64,000 bases of DNA from UBA3495 sp964629875 (GCA_964629875.1 CAZVRK010000007.1:28615-92614), one strand, 5' to 3'. Numbered from the stretch's first letter, positions 36,332 through 45,507 are shown. Notes: generated from the sequence alone by a model not told the origin. A program made the numbers and translations.

Positions 36332-37207
36332 ATGAAAATGGGGAAGATTCCTTTATCTGAAAATATTATAGGTTCTAACGGGTTATCCATTAGGTGCATG
36401 GTTTGGGGAGATATTAGTGCACCTCCGGTGTTAGCTTTGCATGGTCTAGCTTCATCAGCACATTGGTATGATCTCGTTGCGCCAAAATTGGCAAGAGATT
36501 TTAAGGTTATTGCCCCAGATCAACGTGGTCATGGTAAGACAACTCAGGCTACCGAGGGATATGACTGGGAGACGTTGGCAATTGATATGGTGCGACTATT
36601 GGATGCTTTAGATATATCTAGAGTCGCCGTGCTAGGGCATTCTTGGGGAGCAACGGTTGCTGCCGGCCTTGCTTATCTTCATCCGGAACGGATAAGCAGC
36701 TTGACGATGATAGATGGGGGATTTGGCCGGATCGGTTCTTCTGAGATAAGCGATTGGGAAACTGTTAAACAAAGTACATTTCCTCGGGATGTGTCTGGTA
36801 CTCGAAGTGAATTTTTGCATAGAATGAGTGAACAACTTTCTTGCTGTTGGGATGCTGATATAGAACGTATAGTGCAGACGATGGTGTGGGAAGATGACTC
36901 CGGTCAAATGAATGATATTTTACATCCAGATAATCACATCCAAGTTATGAAAGCGATGTGGGAAGAACCAGCATCCTCGATGTGGACAAACATTAAGTGT
37001 CCTACGCTATTGGTCCCGGCAGGACCTTTACCCATTAAACGGCACCTAGAGAGATTTTGGAACAAGCAAAACAGAGTAGCGGTTGCATCTAGGACTATTT
37101 CTAACTGTAAAGTACACTGGATTCAGAATACGATTCATGACATTGGGTACCACAGGCCAGAGTATCTCTCAAATGTCATACGGGCATTTTTAAACAATAA
37201 TTTATGA
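36332..37207 (+). CDS. Alpha/beta hydrolase
   Basis: The 291-residue protein has the classical fold: PPVLALHGLASSAHWYD (oxyanion hole), APDQRGHGKT, nucleophile elbow VLGHSWGATVAAGLAYLHP, and a carboxy-terminal His in NTIHDIGYHRPEYL. It resembles epoxide hydrolase / haloperoxidase-like and 3-oxoadipate enol-lactonase-like groups; the substrate is unknown. No signal peptide is seen. It sits between glnS and gltX on the same strand. Confidence 0.88.
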   Translation: MKMGKIPLSENIIGSNGLSIRCMVWGDISAPPVLALHGLASSAHWYDLVAPKLARDFKVIAPDQRGHGKTTQATEGYDWETLAIDMVRLLDALDISRVAVLGHSWGATVAAGLAYLHPERISSLTMIDGGFGRIGSSEISDWETVKQSTFPRDVSGTRSEFLHRMSEQLSCCWDADIERIVQTMVWEDDSGQMNDILHPDNHIQVMKAMWEEPASSMWTNIKCPTLLVPAGPLPIKRHLERFWNKQNRVAVASRTISNCKVHWIQNTIHDIGYHRPEYLSNVIRAFLNNNL

Positions 37208-37250
37208 TACATTTTGCGCTAAGACGCACACGCACTAGTTCAGAGGATAC

Positions 37251-38699
37251 ATGAGCGAACAAGTTAGAGTCAGATATGCACCAAGCCCTACGGGCCATCC
37301 CCATATCGGGAATATTAGAACTGCACTATTCAACTGGTTGTTTGCAAGACGTAACAACGGGAAGTTTATAGTGAGAGTTGAAGATACTGACCAAGAGAGG
37401 TTAGTACCTGGAGCTGTGGATAGCATATTGGAGGGCCTCCAGTGGCTTGGCATAGACTGGGATGAAGGTCCTCAGGTAGGTGGTGCCTATGGGTCTTATT
37501 ACCAATCTGAAAGGCTCGACCACTATAGTGACGCTGCTAATACTTTAATAGAGACAGGGCATGCGTATCGTTGCTATTGCACGAGAGAAAGGCTTTCGGA
37601 TCTCAGAGAAGGTCAAAAAGCTAATAAACAGTCGATAGGCTACGATGGTCATTGTAGAATGCTGACTCCTAGTAAACTGACTGAGCTAGACAGTTCAGGC
37701 TCAAGTTATGTGGTCAGGTTCAAGATGCCACTTGATGGAACGACTAGCGTTAATGACATTATTCGCGGAGAAGTTGAGTGGCAACATCATCTGCTAGATG
37801 ATTTTGTTCTGCTGAAATCTGATGGATTCCCAACGTATCATCTTGCCGTGGTCGTTGATGATAACTTGATGCACATTAGTCATGTCCTGAGAGCAGAGGA
37901 ATGGTTGTCGAGTACCCCTCGTCATCTTTTGATATATCAAGCACTGGGTTTTACTCCACCAAAGTTCGGGCATTTGCCTATGATTTTGGGTCCTGATAAA
38001 TCAAAGCTGTCAAAGAGGCATGGTGCGACGTCAATCCTGGAATACCGAGATGATGGCTATCTGCCCGACGCTCTTAAAAATTTCATGGTGTTATTAGGTT
38101 GGTCTCTTGATGACCATAGTGACGTAATACCTTTAGAAACTATTCAGGGGGAGTTTAGCCTCGATAGAGTCGGCAAGCCAGCGTCGATATTTGATATAGA
38201 GCGACTCCAATGGATGAACGGAGTTTACATAAGGGATCTTGCTGATGAACAGCTGGCTGACTTGATGCTACCGTTTATTACTGGTGGTGCCGAGGAATGT
38301 ATAGATAGAGATTATTTGATAAGAATCGTTCCCCTTATCAAAGAGCGTATGAAGACGTTACTTGAATCTAAAGATATCACGTCCTATTTTTTCGATTCTG
38401 ATGTGGGTTGTAGTAAAACTCAGATCATTCAGAAAGGTATGGATTCACTTCAAACTAGTACGGCTCTCAAAAACATTATTTCTGCAGTTCATAAGTTAAA
38501 TCCTTTCTTATCTGCGAATATTGAAGAAGTCTTAAGGACTGCCTGTGCGGAGTCAGATTTAAAACCAAGAGAATTTTTTGGTCTCATTAGGAGTGCAGTT
38601 ACAGGGAGAGACGCTACGCCACCGTTATTTGAACTGATGGAGGTTTTGGGAAAAGACTCCACTGTGTTGCGACTAGAGAAAGCCCTTACGTTACTCTAA
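37251..38699 (+). CDS. gltX: Glutamyl-tRNA synthetase
   Basis: The 482-residue protein shows RYAPSPTGHPHIGNIRTALFNWLFAR, VRVEDTDQERLV, the YRCYCTRERL zinc-region remnant, HISHVLRAEEWLSSTPRH, KLSKRHGA (KMSKS equivalent), and a helical anticodon domain. It charges tRNA-Glu. With GlnRS nearby it can be a discriminating enzyme. ATG 37251 follows AGAGG. Confidence 0.96.
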   Translation: MSEQVRVRYAPSPTGHPHIGNIRTALFNWLFARRNNGKFIVRVEDTDQERLVPGAVDSILEGLQWLGIDWDEGPQVGGAYGSYYQSERLDHYSDAANTLIETGHAYRCYCTRERLSDLREGQKANKQSIGYDGHCRMLTPSKLTELDSSGSSYVVRFKMPLDGTTSVNDIIRGEVEWQHHLLDDFVLLKSDGFPTYHLAVVVDDNLMHISHVLRAEEWLSSTPRHLLIYQALGFTPPKFGHLPMILGPDKSKLSKRHGATSILEYRDDGYLPDALKNFMVLLGWSLDDHSDVIPLETIQGEFSLDRVGKPASIFDIERLQWMNGVYIRDLADEQLADLMLPFITGGAEECIDRDYLIRIVPLIKERMKTLLESKDITSYFFDSDVGCSKTQIIQKGMDSLQTSTALKNIISAVHKLNPFLSANIEEVLRTACAESDLKPREFFGLIRSAVTGRDATPPLFELMEVLGKDSTVLRLEKALTLL

Positions 38700-38752
38700 C
38701 AAGTGTTTGCACTCTGTAAACGCCTAGAGCTTCCGGGTAAATTACTCAGAAA

Positions 38753-38801
38753 TTAAGCCAATTTTCAACTTTTTTTAAAAAAATATCAAAAATTGGCTTA
38801 A
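38753..38801. terminator. Long inverted repeat after gltX (probable terminator or cruciform)
   Basis: TTAAGCCAATTTT (38753-38765) is the exact reverse complement of AAAATTGGCTTAA (38789-38801). The interior contains T7 directly followed by A7, so the helix can nearly close through the centre. There is no T-run after the 3' arm on the plus strand. It lies just upstream of the promoter for the next gene. Confidence 0.5.
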
Positions 38802-38808
38802 AACTGCC

Positions 38809-38840
38809 TTGACAATACCTCGAAGAGCACCTGTTATATT
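38809..38840 (+). promoter_or_regulatory. Candidate promoter of the MBL-fold hydrolase gene
   Basis: A perfect -35 TTGACA (38809-38814) and TATATT (38835-38840). The 20-base spacer is longer than the optimum, so the assignment is tentative. The leader to the ATG at 38979 would be about 130 bases. Confidence 0.4.
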
Positions 38841-38978
38841 ACAGCTTAGTTACCATAACTAATAATTTAATGATCCTATTTCGGGATGCTTATTAATATG
38901 GTAGCGAGGTTGGGATTATTAAACAACCGAATTAGAGTACAGGTTTTGAGCAGTTTCGAGGAGGTGTCAGTTACTAAC

Positions 38979-39964
38979 ATGATGTCAACATCTGTAAAAA
39001 TACTGAGTGATGGTGTGGTGAAGTTTGACGGTGGGTCGGTATTTGGCCAGGTACCGAAAGTTGCCTGGGAAAATAGTGTTAGTACGGACCGGAAAAACCG
39101 TATAACCATGGGTCTGAATTGTATGTTGCTCCANNNNNNNNNNNNNNNNNNNNNNNNNNNNNNNNNNNNNNNNNNNNNNNNNNNNNNNNNNNNNNNNNNN
39201 NNNNNNNNNNNNNNNNNNNNNNNNNNNNNNNNNTTAGTACGGACCGGAAAAACCGTATAACCATGGGTCTGAATTGTATGTTGCTCCAAGTTTGTGGAAA
39301 GAATGTGTTGGTTGATGCAGGAGTCGGACCTAAAGATAACGATAAAGACAAGGAAACTTATGGATTGGTTCCGAGCCGGTTGTTGAAAGGACTTAAAAGC
39401 GCAGGCCTTACCCCTAAAGATATCGATTCCGTGATTTTAACCCATCTGCATTTTGATCATTGTGGTGGGTGTACCCGACTCGATAGAGCTGGCAATATAG
39501 TTCCTACTTTTCCGAAAGCAACTTATTACATCCAAAGATCCTGTTGGGAAGATGCACAGAGCCCAAATGAGAGGTGCTCAGCTTTTCACAGGGAAGAAAA
39601 CTTTAAGCCAATTGAAGAGAAATCTCAACTTGAGTTACTCGATGGCGACACGGAAATTTTACCAGGGTTAAATGTCGTCGTAACTGATGGACATGCTATT
39701 GGTCATCAGATGGTGCTATTTAATCATGGCGGTGAGAGGGTAGTGTTTCTTGGAGATATAGTCCCTACTCATCATCATTTAAATCTACCTGTGATATCTG
39801 CATTTTCGTTTTCACCTGAAGAAACGCTTCAGAGGAAAAAAGAGATTCTATCAGAGGCTGAGCAGCAAGGATGGTTAATAGTTTTCTCGCATGGTACTGA
39901 TACTAAGGCAGGTTACTTGGAGAGAAGAGGTAACACGACGTATCTGAGACCAGTAGAGTTATAG
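38979..39964 (+). CDS. MBL-fold metallo-hydrolase, interrupted by an assembly gap
   Basis: The gene is present on both sides of 100 Ns. An exact 55-base overlap (39079-39133 and 39234-39288) flanks the Ns. Removing one copy plus the Ns (155 bases) restores a single frame of 276 residues: MMSTSVKILSDGVVKFDGG through NRITMGLNCMLLQVCGKNVLVDAGVG. The metal motif LTHLHFDHCGG (HxHxDH), a later GHAIGHQ and FLGDIVPTHHH are all present. Lactonase-type MBL proteins (AHL-lactonase-like) are the nearest group; substrate unknown. The start follows a strong GAGGAGGTG, with a 12-base spacing; an ATG at 38886 is upstream in frame. Confidence 0.82.
39134..39233. other. Assembly gap (100 Ns) flanked by a 55-bp exact overlap
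   Basis: Exactly 100 Ns lie between two identical 55-base segments. This is the pattern left when two contigs ending in the same k-mer are scaffolded with a default gap. The true gap size is probably zero after merging the overlap. Confidence 0.93.
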
Positions 39965-40016
39965 AGAGCATTATTCTTTTTATCTCCTCTTGTGTGTGGA
40001 TGGGTGGGGAGGTGCC

Positions 40017-40050
40017 GCGGTGGCCTGAATCAGCAGGCCACCGCATTTTT
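40017..40050 (+). terminator. Rho-independent terminator after the MBL-fold gene
   Basis: GCGGTGGCCTG (40017-40027) pairs with CAGGCCACCGC (40034-40044) around a six-base loop, followed by ATTTTTT. It lies just before the convergent end of mtaB. Confidence 0.9.
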
Positions 40051-40053
40051 TAT

Positions 40054-41343
40054 TTAAGGAATTGTTGCCCAAACGCAATCGTCTTCGAGTGATTGTAATT
40101 TCGCATCAGTTATCGTATTTCGTATATCACGAGTAGTTTTAGTTTGTACTCTGATATAGTTTTCGGTTATACCTTTCCAATAGGATTCTTTGTTATGGAC
40201 TTTGTGAGTTTCCCATAAAACTCTCTGATTGGTGTTTAGGAATTTATTTCTGAAATTAGTGAAACTAGCTTTAACTAGTTCATTCAAAATTGTGATTCTT
40301 TCTTTTTTCACTATGGGTGATACGTGATCAACGAGATATGTTGCACTAGTACCTGGACGCTTAGAATACGGAAATACGTGAAGATTACTAAAGGAAATAT
40401 TTGAGACTGATTCTAAGGTTTCGTTGAAATCAGAGTCGGTTTCTCCAGGGAACCCTACTATAAGGTCACCTGTTATAGCTACATTGGGAACATTATTCCT
40501 AATGAATTCCACGCTGTCATAAAACTGTTGAGTGGTATATCTTCTTCTCATAGCGTTGAGGATCTTATCGCATCCGCTTTGCAATGGTATGTGGAAATGA
40601 GGGCAAAGCCTCTCATTTGCCCATAGGTCAAGCAAATGTGTATTAATTTCTTGAGGTTGAAGAGAAGATACACGGAGTCTTGGTATGTCAGTTTCTTTTA
40701 ATATTCGCTGTATTAACTGAGGTAAAGACGACCCTGGTAAATCAAATCCGTAAGAACCTAGTTGTGTGCCAGTCAAGACAACTTCTCGATATCCTTCAGA
40801 AACAAGTTCATTAATTTGATTGATTAAAGTCGAGGAGGGAATGCTTTTTTCTCTGCCTCTGACCTTCGGTACAATACAATAGCTACATATTTGATTGCAT
40901 CCTTCTTGTATCTTCACCATCGCGCGGCATCGTGACAAGTGTGTTTGCAATGGTTGCTCAATATTATTAACTGGACGGGTATCTATCCGATGAATTTTAT
41001 TGATCAACTCAATGATGTTGTCTTTCTCAGTATTCTTTACTACCAAAGATACTTCCGGCATTTCTGAGAGTTCATCTTCGGCTCTTTGGCTATAACAGCC
41101 CGCGGCAACTATTAATGCGTTGGGATTGTGTCTGTGAGCTGATCGTAAGGCTTGACGGGCTTTAGAATCAGCGGTAGAGGTTACGGTGCACGTATTTAAC
41201 ACGTATATATCTGCTGTAACTATTGAATCCACGATATTAAAGCCAGCCGACACAAATTCGCGTGACATCTTGTCGCTGTCCGCTTGATTCAACTTGCAGC
41301 CATGCGTATGTATTAGAATATTATTAGTTAAGTGATTAGTCAT
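40054..41343 (-). CDS. mtaB: tRNA t6A37 methylthiotransferase
   Basis: The 429-residue protein has an amino-terminal UPF0004 domain (HTHGCKLNQADSD, YVLNTCTVTSTADSKARQ, AAGCYSQRA, supplying three cluster cysteines), the radical-SAM CNQICSYCIVPKVRGRE motif, LTGTQLGSYG, IPLQSGCDKIL, and a carboxy-terminal TRAM-like region. It adds the 2-methylthio group to t6A37 in tRNA. MtaB is favoured over MiaB or RimO because of the TCTVTSTADSK form of the second cysteine motif. It begins 9 bases after the small gene at 41353-41766. Confidence 0.9.
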   Translation of the reverse strand: MTNHLTNNILIHTHGCKLNQADSDKMSREFVSAGFNIVDSIVTADIYVLNTCTVTSTADSKARQALRSAHRHNPNALIVAAGCYSQRAEDELSEMPEVSLVVKNTEKDNIIELINKIHRIDTRPVNNIEQPLQTHLSRCRAMVKIQEGCNQICSYCIVPKVRGREKSIPSSTLINQINELVSEGYREVVLTGTQLGSYGFDLPGSSLPQLIQRILKETDIPRLRVSSLQPQEINTHLLDLWANERLCPHFHIPLQSGCDKILNAMRRRYTTQQFYDSVEFIRNNVPNVAITGDLIVGFPGETDSDFNETLESVSNISFSNLHVFPYSKRPGTSATYLVDHVSPIVKKERITILNELVKASFTNFRNKFLNTNQRVLWETHKVHNKESYWKGITENYIRVQTKTTRDIRNTITDAKLQSLEDDCVWATIP

Positions 41344-41352
41344 AAGATACTA

Positions 41353-41766
41353 TTATCTCTTAGTAGTAGAAATATTGTCATCAGAGCTACTCCATAGTTT
41401 TTCGATGGCGTGAGCAACATCGTCTAATAACATAAAAAGGTAGTCGAGCCTTAGTCCAGATTCGCGGACTTTCTCTATCATGTCGGGGAAACCGTCTAAT
41501 TGTTTAAAAGAGTCTCGAATTTGTCGGTCTTTCCGATCTTCACCTAGTTTTACAATATAATCACGGATCTCTTCGTCTTCAGACAGGATATAACCTACTG
41601 ACAAGCCGTGTTCCTTTGCGGCCAAGATTAGACTTCCCCAAACCAATTCTTCAGCTATGGTCCATCGCCCGTCTCTCAATTCAGAGAACCCTTTTGTAAG
41701 AAGAGCCTTGCTGCGAGTACGATGATTTATAAGTTGGGTATAACGTGAATCAGGATCAATACTCAT
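41353..41766 (-). CDS. Small helical protein, PaREP1/HEPN-like
   Basis: A 137-residue, charged, mostly helical protein. The stretch SKALLTKGFSELRDGRWTIAEELVWGSLILAAKEHG resembles the repeat unit of PaREP1-type (HEPN-fold-like) proteins common in archaea and some thermophiles. No clear RxxxxH RNase motif is visible, so a toxin role is not supported. It is upstream of mtaB with a nine-base gap, which suggests co-transcription. Function unknown. Confidence 0.55.
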   Translation of the reverse strand: MSIDPDSRYTQLINHRTRSKALLTKGFSELRDGRWTIAEELVWGSLILAAKEHGLSVGYILSEDEEIRDYIVKLGEDRKDRQIRDSFKQLDGFPDMIEKVRESGLRLDYLFMLLDDVAHAIEKLWSSSDDNISTTKR

Positions 41767-41871
41767 TATTAGGCGAAAGAAACTCTAGACATATATCAAT
41801 TATTCTAGCATAAGGAAAAACCAAGGCTGACTGAAAGAGAGAAAATCATAGGGTAGGCGCCCTTCATTCGC

Positions 41872-41900
41872 TTGATACGTCCGAACGGCGAGGCTACAAT
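41872..41900 (+). promoter_or_regulatory. Strong sigma-70-type promoter of the F420 biosynthesis operon
   Basis: TTGATA (41872-41877) and TACAAT (41895-41900), each five of six to consensus, with the optimal 17-base spacer. This is the best promoter in the window. It predicts a leader of about 110 bases before cofG. Confidence 0.7.
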
Positions 41901-41904
41901 ATGC

Positions 41905-41932
41905 GAAGATGTTTGTTCGAAGATTGTTGTTC
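41905..41932 (+). repeat. 14-bp imperfect tandem repeat at the predicted F420-operon transcription start
   Basis: GAAGATGTTTGTTC (41905-41918) is followed at once by GAAGATTGTTGTTC (41919-41932), identical at 12 of 14 positions. It starts five bases after the -10 box, a place where a bound protein would block transcription. Confidence 0.45.
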
Positions 41933-42016
41933 AAGAAATACGGTACTCCTGAATCCTATTGGTCTACTCTCATACGATGCAATCAGAGCAATCTTGTTTC
42001 AAAGTGATTGATATAC

Positions 42017-43249
42017 ATGACTGTCTATACTAACCATGGTAAGGGCCGATGTGATTTAGAACATGTCCGTCGCAGAATTACCACAGGAATATTTTCTGAC
42101 ATACTAGATATTCAGGAAGCTATGGATTTAGTGGATATCTCCGCGGAGCAGATTGGGGAATATTGTTGCATAGCTTCAGAGATAAGAGATTATGGTAAAG
42201 GTAACCGCATAACATTCTCGCCTAAGGTTTTCATTCCACTTACACGATTATGTCGAGATTTTTGCGGATACTGTACATTTAGACAAGATCCATCCGAATC
42301 AGAAGAGCTATACCTTTCTCCAGAACAGGTTCTCACGGTGGCTACTAAAGCGCAGGCGCTAGGTTGTTCGGAAGCTTTGTTTACTTTAGGCGAGCGCCCA
42401 GAACTTAGGTATCCAGAAGCTATGACTTGGCTGAAAACTAATGGATACACTACGACCATTGAGTACCTCACAGATATGTGTAAGTTGGTATTGTCTGAGA
42501 CGTCTTTGATACCCCATGTTAACCCAGGTACTATGAGTTACCGAGAAATGTCTGAGTTGAGACCATACAGTGGTTCAATGGGAATAATGCTGGAGAGTAC
42601 TAGTGAAGATTTACACGCTCCTGGAGGGCCACACGAATTTGCTCCCAGTAAGAGGCCATCTGTACGTATAAAAACTACCAAGATAGCGGGAGAACTTAAT
42701 ATACCGTTCACAAGTGGCATATTGATCGGAATAGGCGAATCTCGTTCGGACCGGATTAAAGCTTTGTTAACACTTGCTGATATACAGAAAAATTACGGTA
42801 ATATTCAGGAAGTAATAATTCAGAATTTCAGATCAAAAGAAAACATTCCGATGAGATATTCCCCTGACGCGGAATCATTGGAGCTAAGATGGACTATAGC
42901 TACTGCGAGGATTATTTTGGGGTCTCAGGCTAATATACAGGTTCCGCCTAACCTAAACGGAGAAGATTACGATACGTATATTTCTGCCGGTATAAACGAT
43001 TGGGGTGGAGTTTCTCCGTTAACTATAGACTATGTTAATCCGGAATCTCCCTGGCCAACGTTGTCAGAACTCAACAATCGCACCGCAAAAATGGGATTCA
43101 ATCTTGTCCCGAGACTACCGATCTACCCAGAATACTTTATCAATACTGATCGATATACCGACGCAAATATCAAACTTAAACTGCTTAAATTGAGTAATGA
43201 TCAGGGCTACATAAAAGGAGGCATTCAATCTTATGTCGATCCAAAGTGA
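42017..43249 (+). CDS. cofG: FO synthase subunit 1 (7,8-didemethyl-8-hydroxy-5-deazariboflavin synthase, CofG)
   Basis: About 410 residues. The radical-SAM motif is LCRDFCGYCTF (Cx3Cx2C), with FSPKVFIPLTRLC before it, then HVNPGTMSYREM, MLESTSEDLHAPGGPHEF and QNFRSKENIPM, all typical of CofG. With CofH it makes FO from 5-amino-6-ribitylaminouracil and tyrosine. ATG 42017 (MTVYTNHG) is preferred; a TTG at 42008 is the upstream alternative. In actinobacteria the two halves are fused as FbiC; here they are separate, as in archaea and cyanobacteria. cofH overlaps its last 17 bases. Confidence 0.94.
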   Translation: MTVYTNHGKGRCDLEHVRRRITTGIFSDILDIQEAMDLVDISAEQIGEYCCIASEIRDYGKGNRITFSPKVFIPLTRLCRDFCGYCTFRQDPSESEELYLSPEQVLTVATKAQALGCSEALFTLGERPELRYPEAMTWLKTNGYTTTIEYLTDMCKLVLSETSLIPHVNPGTMSYREMSELRPYSGSMGIMLESTSEDLHAPGGPHEFAPSKRPSVRIKTTKIAGELNIPFTSGILIGIGESRSDRIKALLTLADIQKNYGNIQEVIIQNFRSKENIPMRYSPDAESLELRWTIATARIILGSQANIQVPPNLNGEDYDTYISAGINDWGGVSPLTIDYVNPESPWPTLSELNNRTAKMGFNLVPRLPIYPEYFINTDRYTDANIKLKLLKLSNDQGYIKGGIQSYVDPK

Positions 43250-44567
43250 TAGATCATCAGGTAATAATGATTCGGATATAGTGCTAGATGGAATTGACGT
43301 CAATGTATCCAAAATACTTGATCGGGCTCTGGATGGTAAAGATATATCCTCGGAAGACGCAGTTGTATTGCTTAACACTACAGGACGAGAGTTTCACTGT
43401 GTGAGTATGGTCGCTGATGAACTGCGGTTTCGGACTGTAGGAGATGTAGCTACTTATGTAGTAAATAGAAACATAAACTTTACTAATGTATGTATTAAGA
43501 GATGCGGGTTCTGCGCGTTTAGTAGAGATTTTAGACAAGAGGAAGGTTATTTTTTGCCCGTAGATGAGATCATTCGTAGGGCGAAAGAAGCATGGGATTA
43601 TGGAGCAACGGAAATATGTGTCCAGGCCGGATTGCCTCCTCAAATGGAAGGCGATCTTTATATAAAATTAACAGAGTCTATTAAGGCAGAACTACCGGAC
43701 ATGCACATACATGGATTTTCTCCAGAGGAAGTATTATATGGTTCGATCAGATCAAAGACGTCTGTCAAAGAATATTTAACGGGCTTAAAGGACGCTGGGG
43801 TAGGCAGCCTGCCCGGCACATCTGCAGAAATCTTAGATCAGGGCCTACGAGATAAAATCTCCCCTGGTAGGATAACAGTGGATCAGTGGGTTGAGGTAAT
43901 CACTACAGCACATGAACTCGGTATACCGACTACATCTACCGTAATGTTTGGGCATTCCGAGACTTATAAACAACTCACGGACCATATTGTTTTGTTGAGA
44001 AATATACAGTCACAAACTGGAGGGTTTACTGAATTTGTGCCGTTGAGTTTTGTGAACAGTGAGGCCCCAATGTTTCTTCAAGGATTGGTCGATAATGTTA
44101 GATCAGGCCCATCCGGTATGGAAGTTATAAAAGTTCACGCGATTGCGCGCATTCTCCTAAATAACTGGATACCAAATATTCAGGCATCTTGGGTAAAAGA
44201 AGGAAGCCGAATGTCTCAGTTGCTACTAACATCTGGGGTAAATGATCTAGGTGGGACGTTAATAAACGAAAGTATATCTACCTCTGCTGGAGCTCAGCAC
44301 GGTCAGTTGATGCGTCCTACTGATTTTAGAGAAATGATTCGTCAAGCGGGTCGTGTTCCTGCAGAGAGATATACGGACTATAAGATCAAACAAGTCTTCG
44401 GTAAAGATGATTCTCCTGTGGATGCGCTTGATCTTGTTGGAGATAACGTCGAAGAAATATTTGGTTCGTATAAGAAGCTCGTTCAAATGGATGAATATAG
44501 ATACGAGCATCCTACCTCTAACAAAGGTCGGGAACTACCTGCTGATCAGGGTAATGTAATTGTCTGA
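43233..44567 (+). CDS. cofH: FO synthase subunit 2 (CofH)
   Basis: The 444-residue radical-SAM protein has NRNINFTNVCIKRCGFCAFSR, CVQAGLPPQMEGDLYIKL, HIHGFSPEEVLYG, GLGSLPGT-like GVGSLPGTSAEIL and LGGTLINESISTSAGAQHG, as in CofH. It couples tyrosine-derived radical to the pyrimidine precursor. Start ATG 43233 with GGAGG at 43218-43222, inside the end of cofG. The carboxy terminus overlaps cofD by eight bases. Confidence 0.94.
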   Translation: MSIQSDRSSGNNDSDIVLDGIDVNVSKILDRALDGKDISSEDAVVLLNTTGREFHCVSMVADELRFRTVGDVATYVVNRNINFTNVCIKRCGFCAFSRDFRQEEGYFLPVDEIIRRAKEAWDYGATEICVQAGLPPQMEGDLYIKLTESIKAELPDMHIHGFSPEEVLYGSIRSKTSVKEYLTGLKDAGVGSLPGTSAEILDQGLRDKISPGRITVDQWVEVITTAHELGIPTTSTVMFGHSETYKQLTDHIVLLRNIQSQTGGFTEFVPLSFVNSEAPMFLQGLVDNVRSGPSGMEVIKVHAIARILLNNWIPNIQASWVKEGSRMSQLLLTSGVNDLGGTLINESISTSAGAQHGQLMRPTDFREMIRQAGRVPAERYTDYKIKQVFGKDDSPVDALDLVGDNVEEIFGSYKKLVQMDEYRYEHPTSNKGRELPADQGNVIV

Positions 44568-45504
44568 AAACGTAGTTGCTCTAGCTGGGGGAGTAGGGGG
44601 AGCAAAGTTGGCGCTAGGATTTTCATGTGTGCTTGACCCCGAAGAGTTAACTATCATTGTTAATACCGGTGATGATGATATATTCCATGGATTATATGTT
44701 TGTCCTGATATAGATACCGTAATGTACACTTTGGCCGGTTTATCAAACACTGATACCGGTTGGGGTTTGGCGGATGAATCTTTTAAGGCGCTATCCATGC
44801 TAGATAGATATGGTTGCGATACATGGTTCAATTTAGGAGATCTAGATTTCGGGACACATATTATGCGGAAATGTCTCTTAGACGATAATTACACTCTAAC
44901 TGAAACTACTGCTTATTTATGTCGGAAACTCGGTATATCGACTCATGTATTACCTATGACGAATGACAGAATAAGTACCGTTATAAAAACTGTTGGAGGA
45001 GACCTGTCTATGCAACAGTATTTTGTGAGGGACAAAGCTGAACCTGAAGTTCTTGATATAACCTATGTCGGGAGTGACACGGCTCAACCGAGTGAAGAAT
45101 TTTCCGAAGCCTTAGATAATGCGGATAAACTAGTGTTTTGTCCTTCTAATCCCTTCTTAAGCATAGGTCCGATACTTGCTTTAGATGGAATCCGAAGTAA
45201 GATGATGGACCTCAAAAAAGATAGTCATATTAGGATAGCAGTGAGCCCCATAGTGGCAGGAGATTCTGTAAAAGGACCGGCAGGGAAGATAATGCGTGAA
45301 TTGGGGTATGAGGTATCGTGTGTTACTGTTGCCGAATTGTATCGCGATTTGTGTGATGTGTTTGTAATAGATGTATCGGACAGCAAACACTGTAAAGCTA
45401 TACAAGCCTTAGGCATTAATCCTTTGGTGGCACCCATTATAATGAACTCAAAAGCTGATAAGATAACCCTAGCGAAAACACTATTAGAATTGGACGTTAG
45501 CTAA
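44560..45504 (+). CDS. cofD: 2-phospho-L-lactate transferase (CofD/FbiA)
   Basis: The 314-residue protein begins VVALAGGVGGAKLALGF, then IIVNTGDDDIFHGLYVCPDIDTVMYTLAGLSNTDTGWGLADE, WFNLGDLDFGTHIMR, FCPSNPFLSIGPILALDGIR, SPIVAGDSVKGPAGKIM and MGY-like RELGYEVS. It transfers the phospholactyl (or phosphoenolpyruvyl) group to FO to make F420-0. Start is TTG 44560 within the cofH stop region. Confidence 0.95.
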   Translation: MSENVVALAGGVGGAKLALGFSCVLDPEELTIIVNTGDDDIFHGLYVCPDIDTVMYTLAGLSNTDTGWGLADESFKALSMLDRYGCDTWFNLGDLDFGTHIMRKCLLDDNYTLTETTAYLCRKLGISTHVLPMTNDRISTVIKTVGGDLSMQQYFVRDKAEPEVLDITYVGSDTAQPSEEFSEALDNADKLVFCPSNPFLSIGPILALDGIRSKMMDLKKDSHIRIAVSPIVAGDSVKGPAGKIMRELGYEVSCVTVAELYRDLCDVFVIDVSDSKHCKAIQALGINPLVAPIIMNSKADKITLAKTLLELDVS

Positions 45505-45507
45505 ATT

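Noticed and set aside
39079..39288. 55-bp direct repeat as a biological repeat or attachment site
   Set aside because: It flanks exactly 100 Ns and merging it restores an intact reading frame, so it is a contig-overlap artefact.
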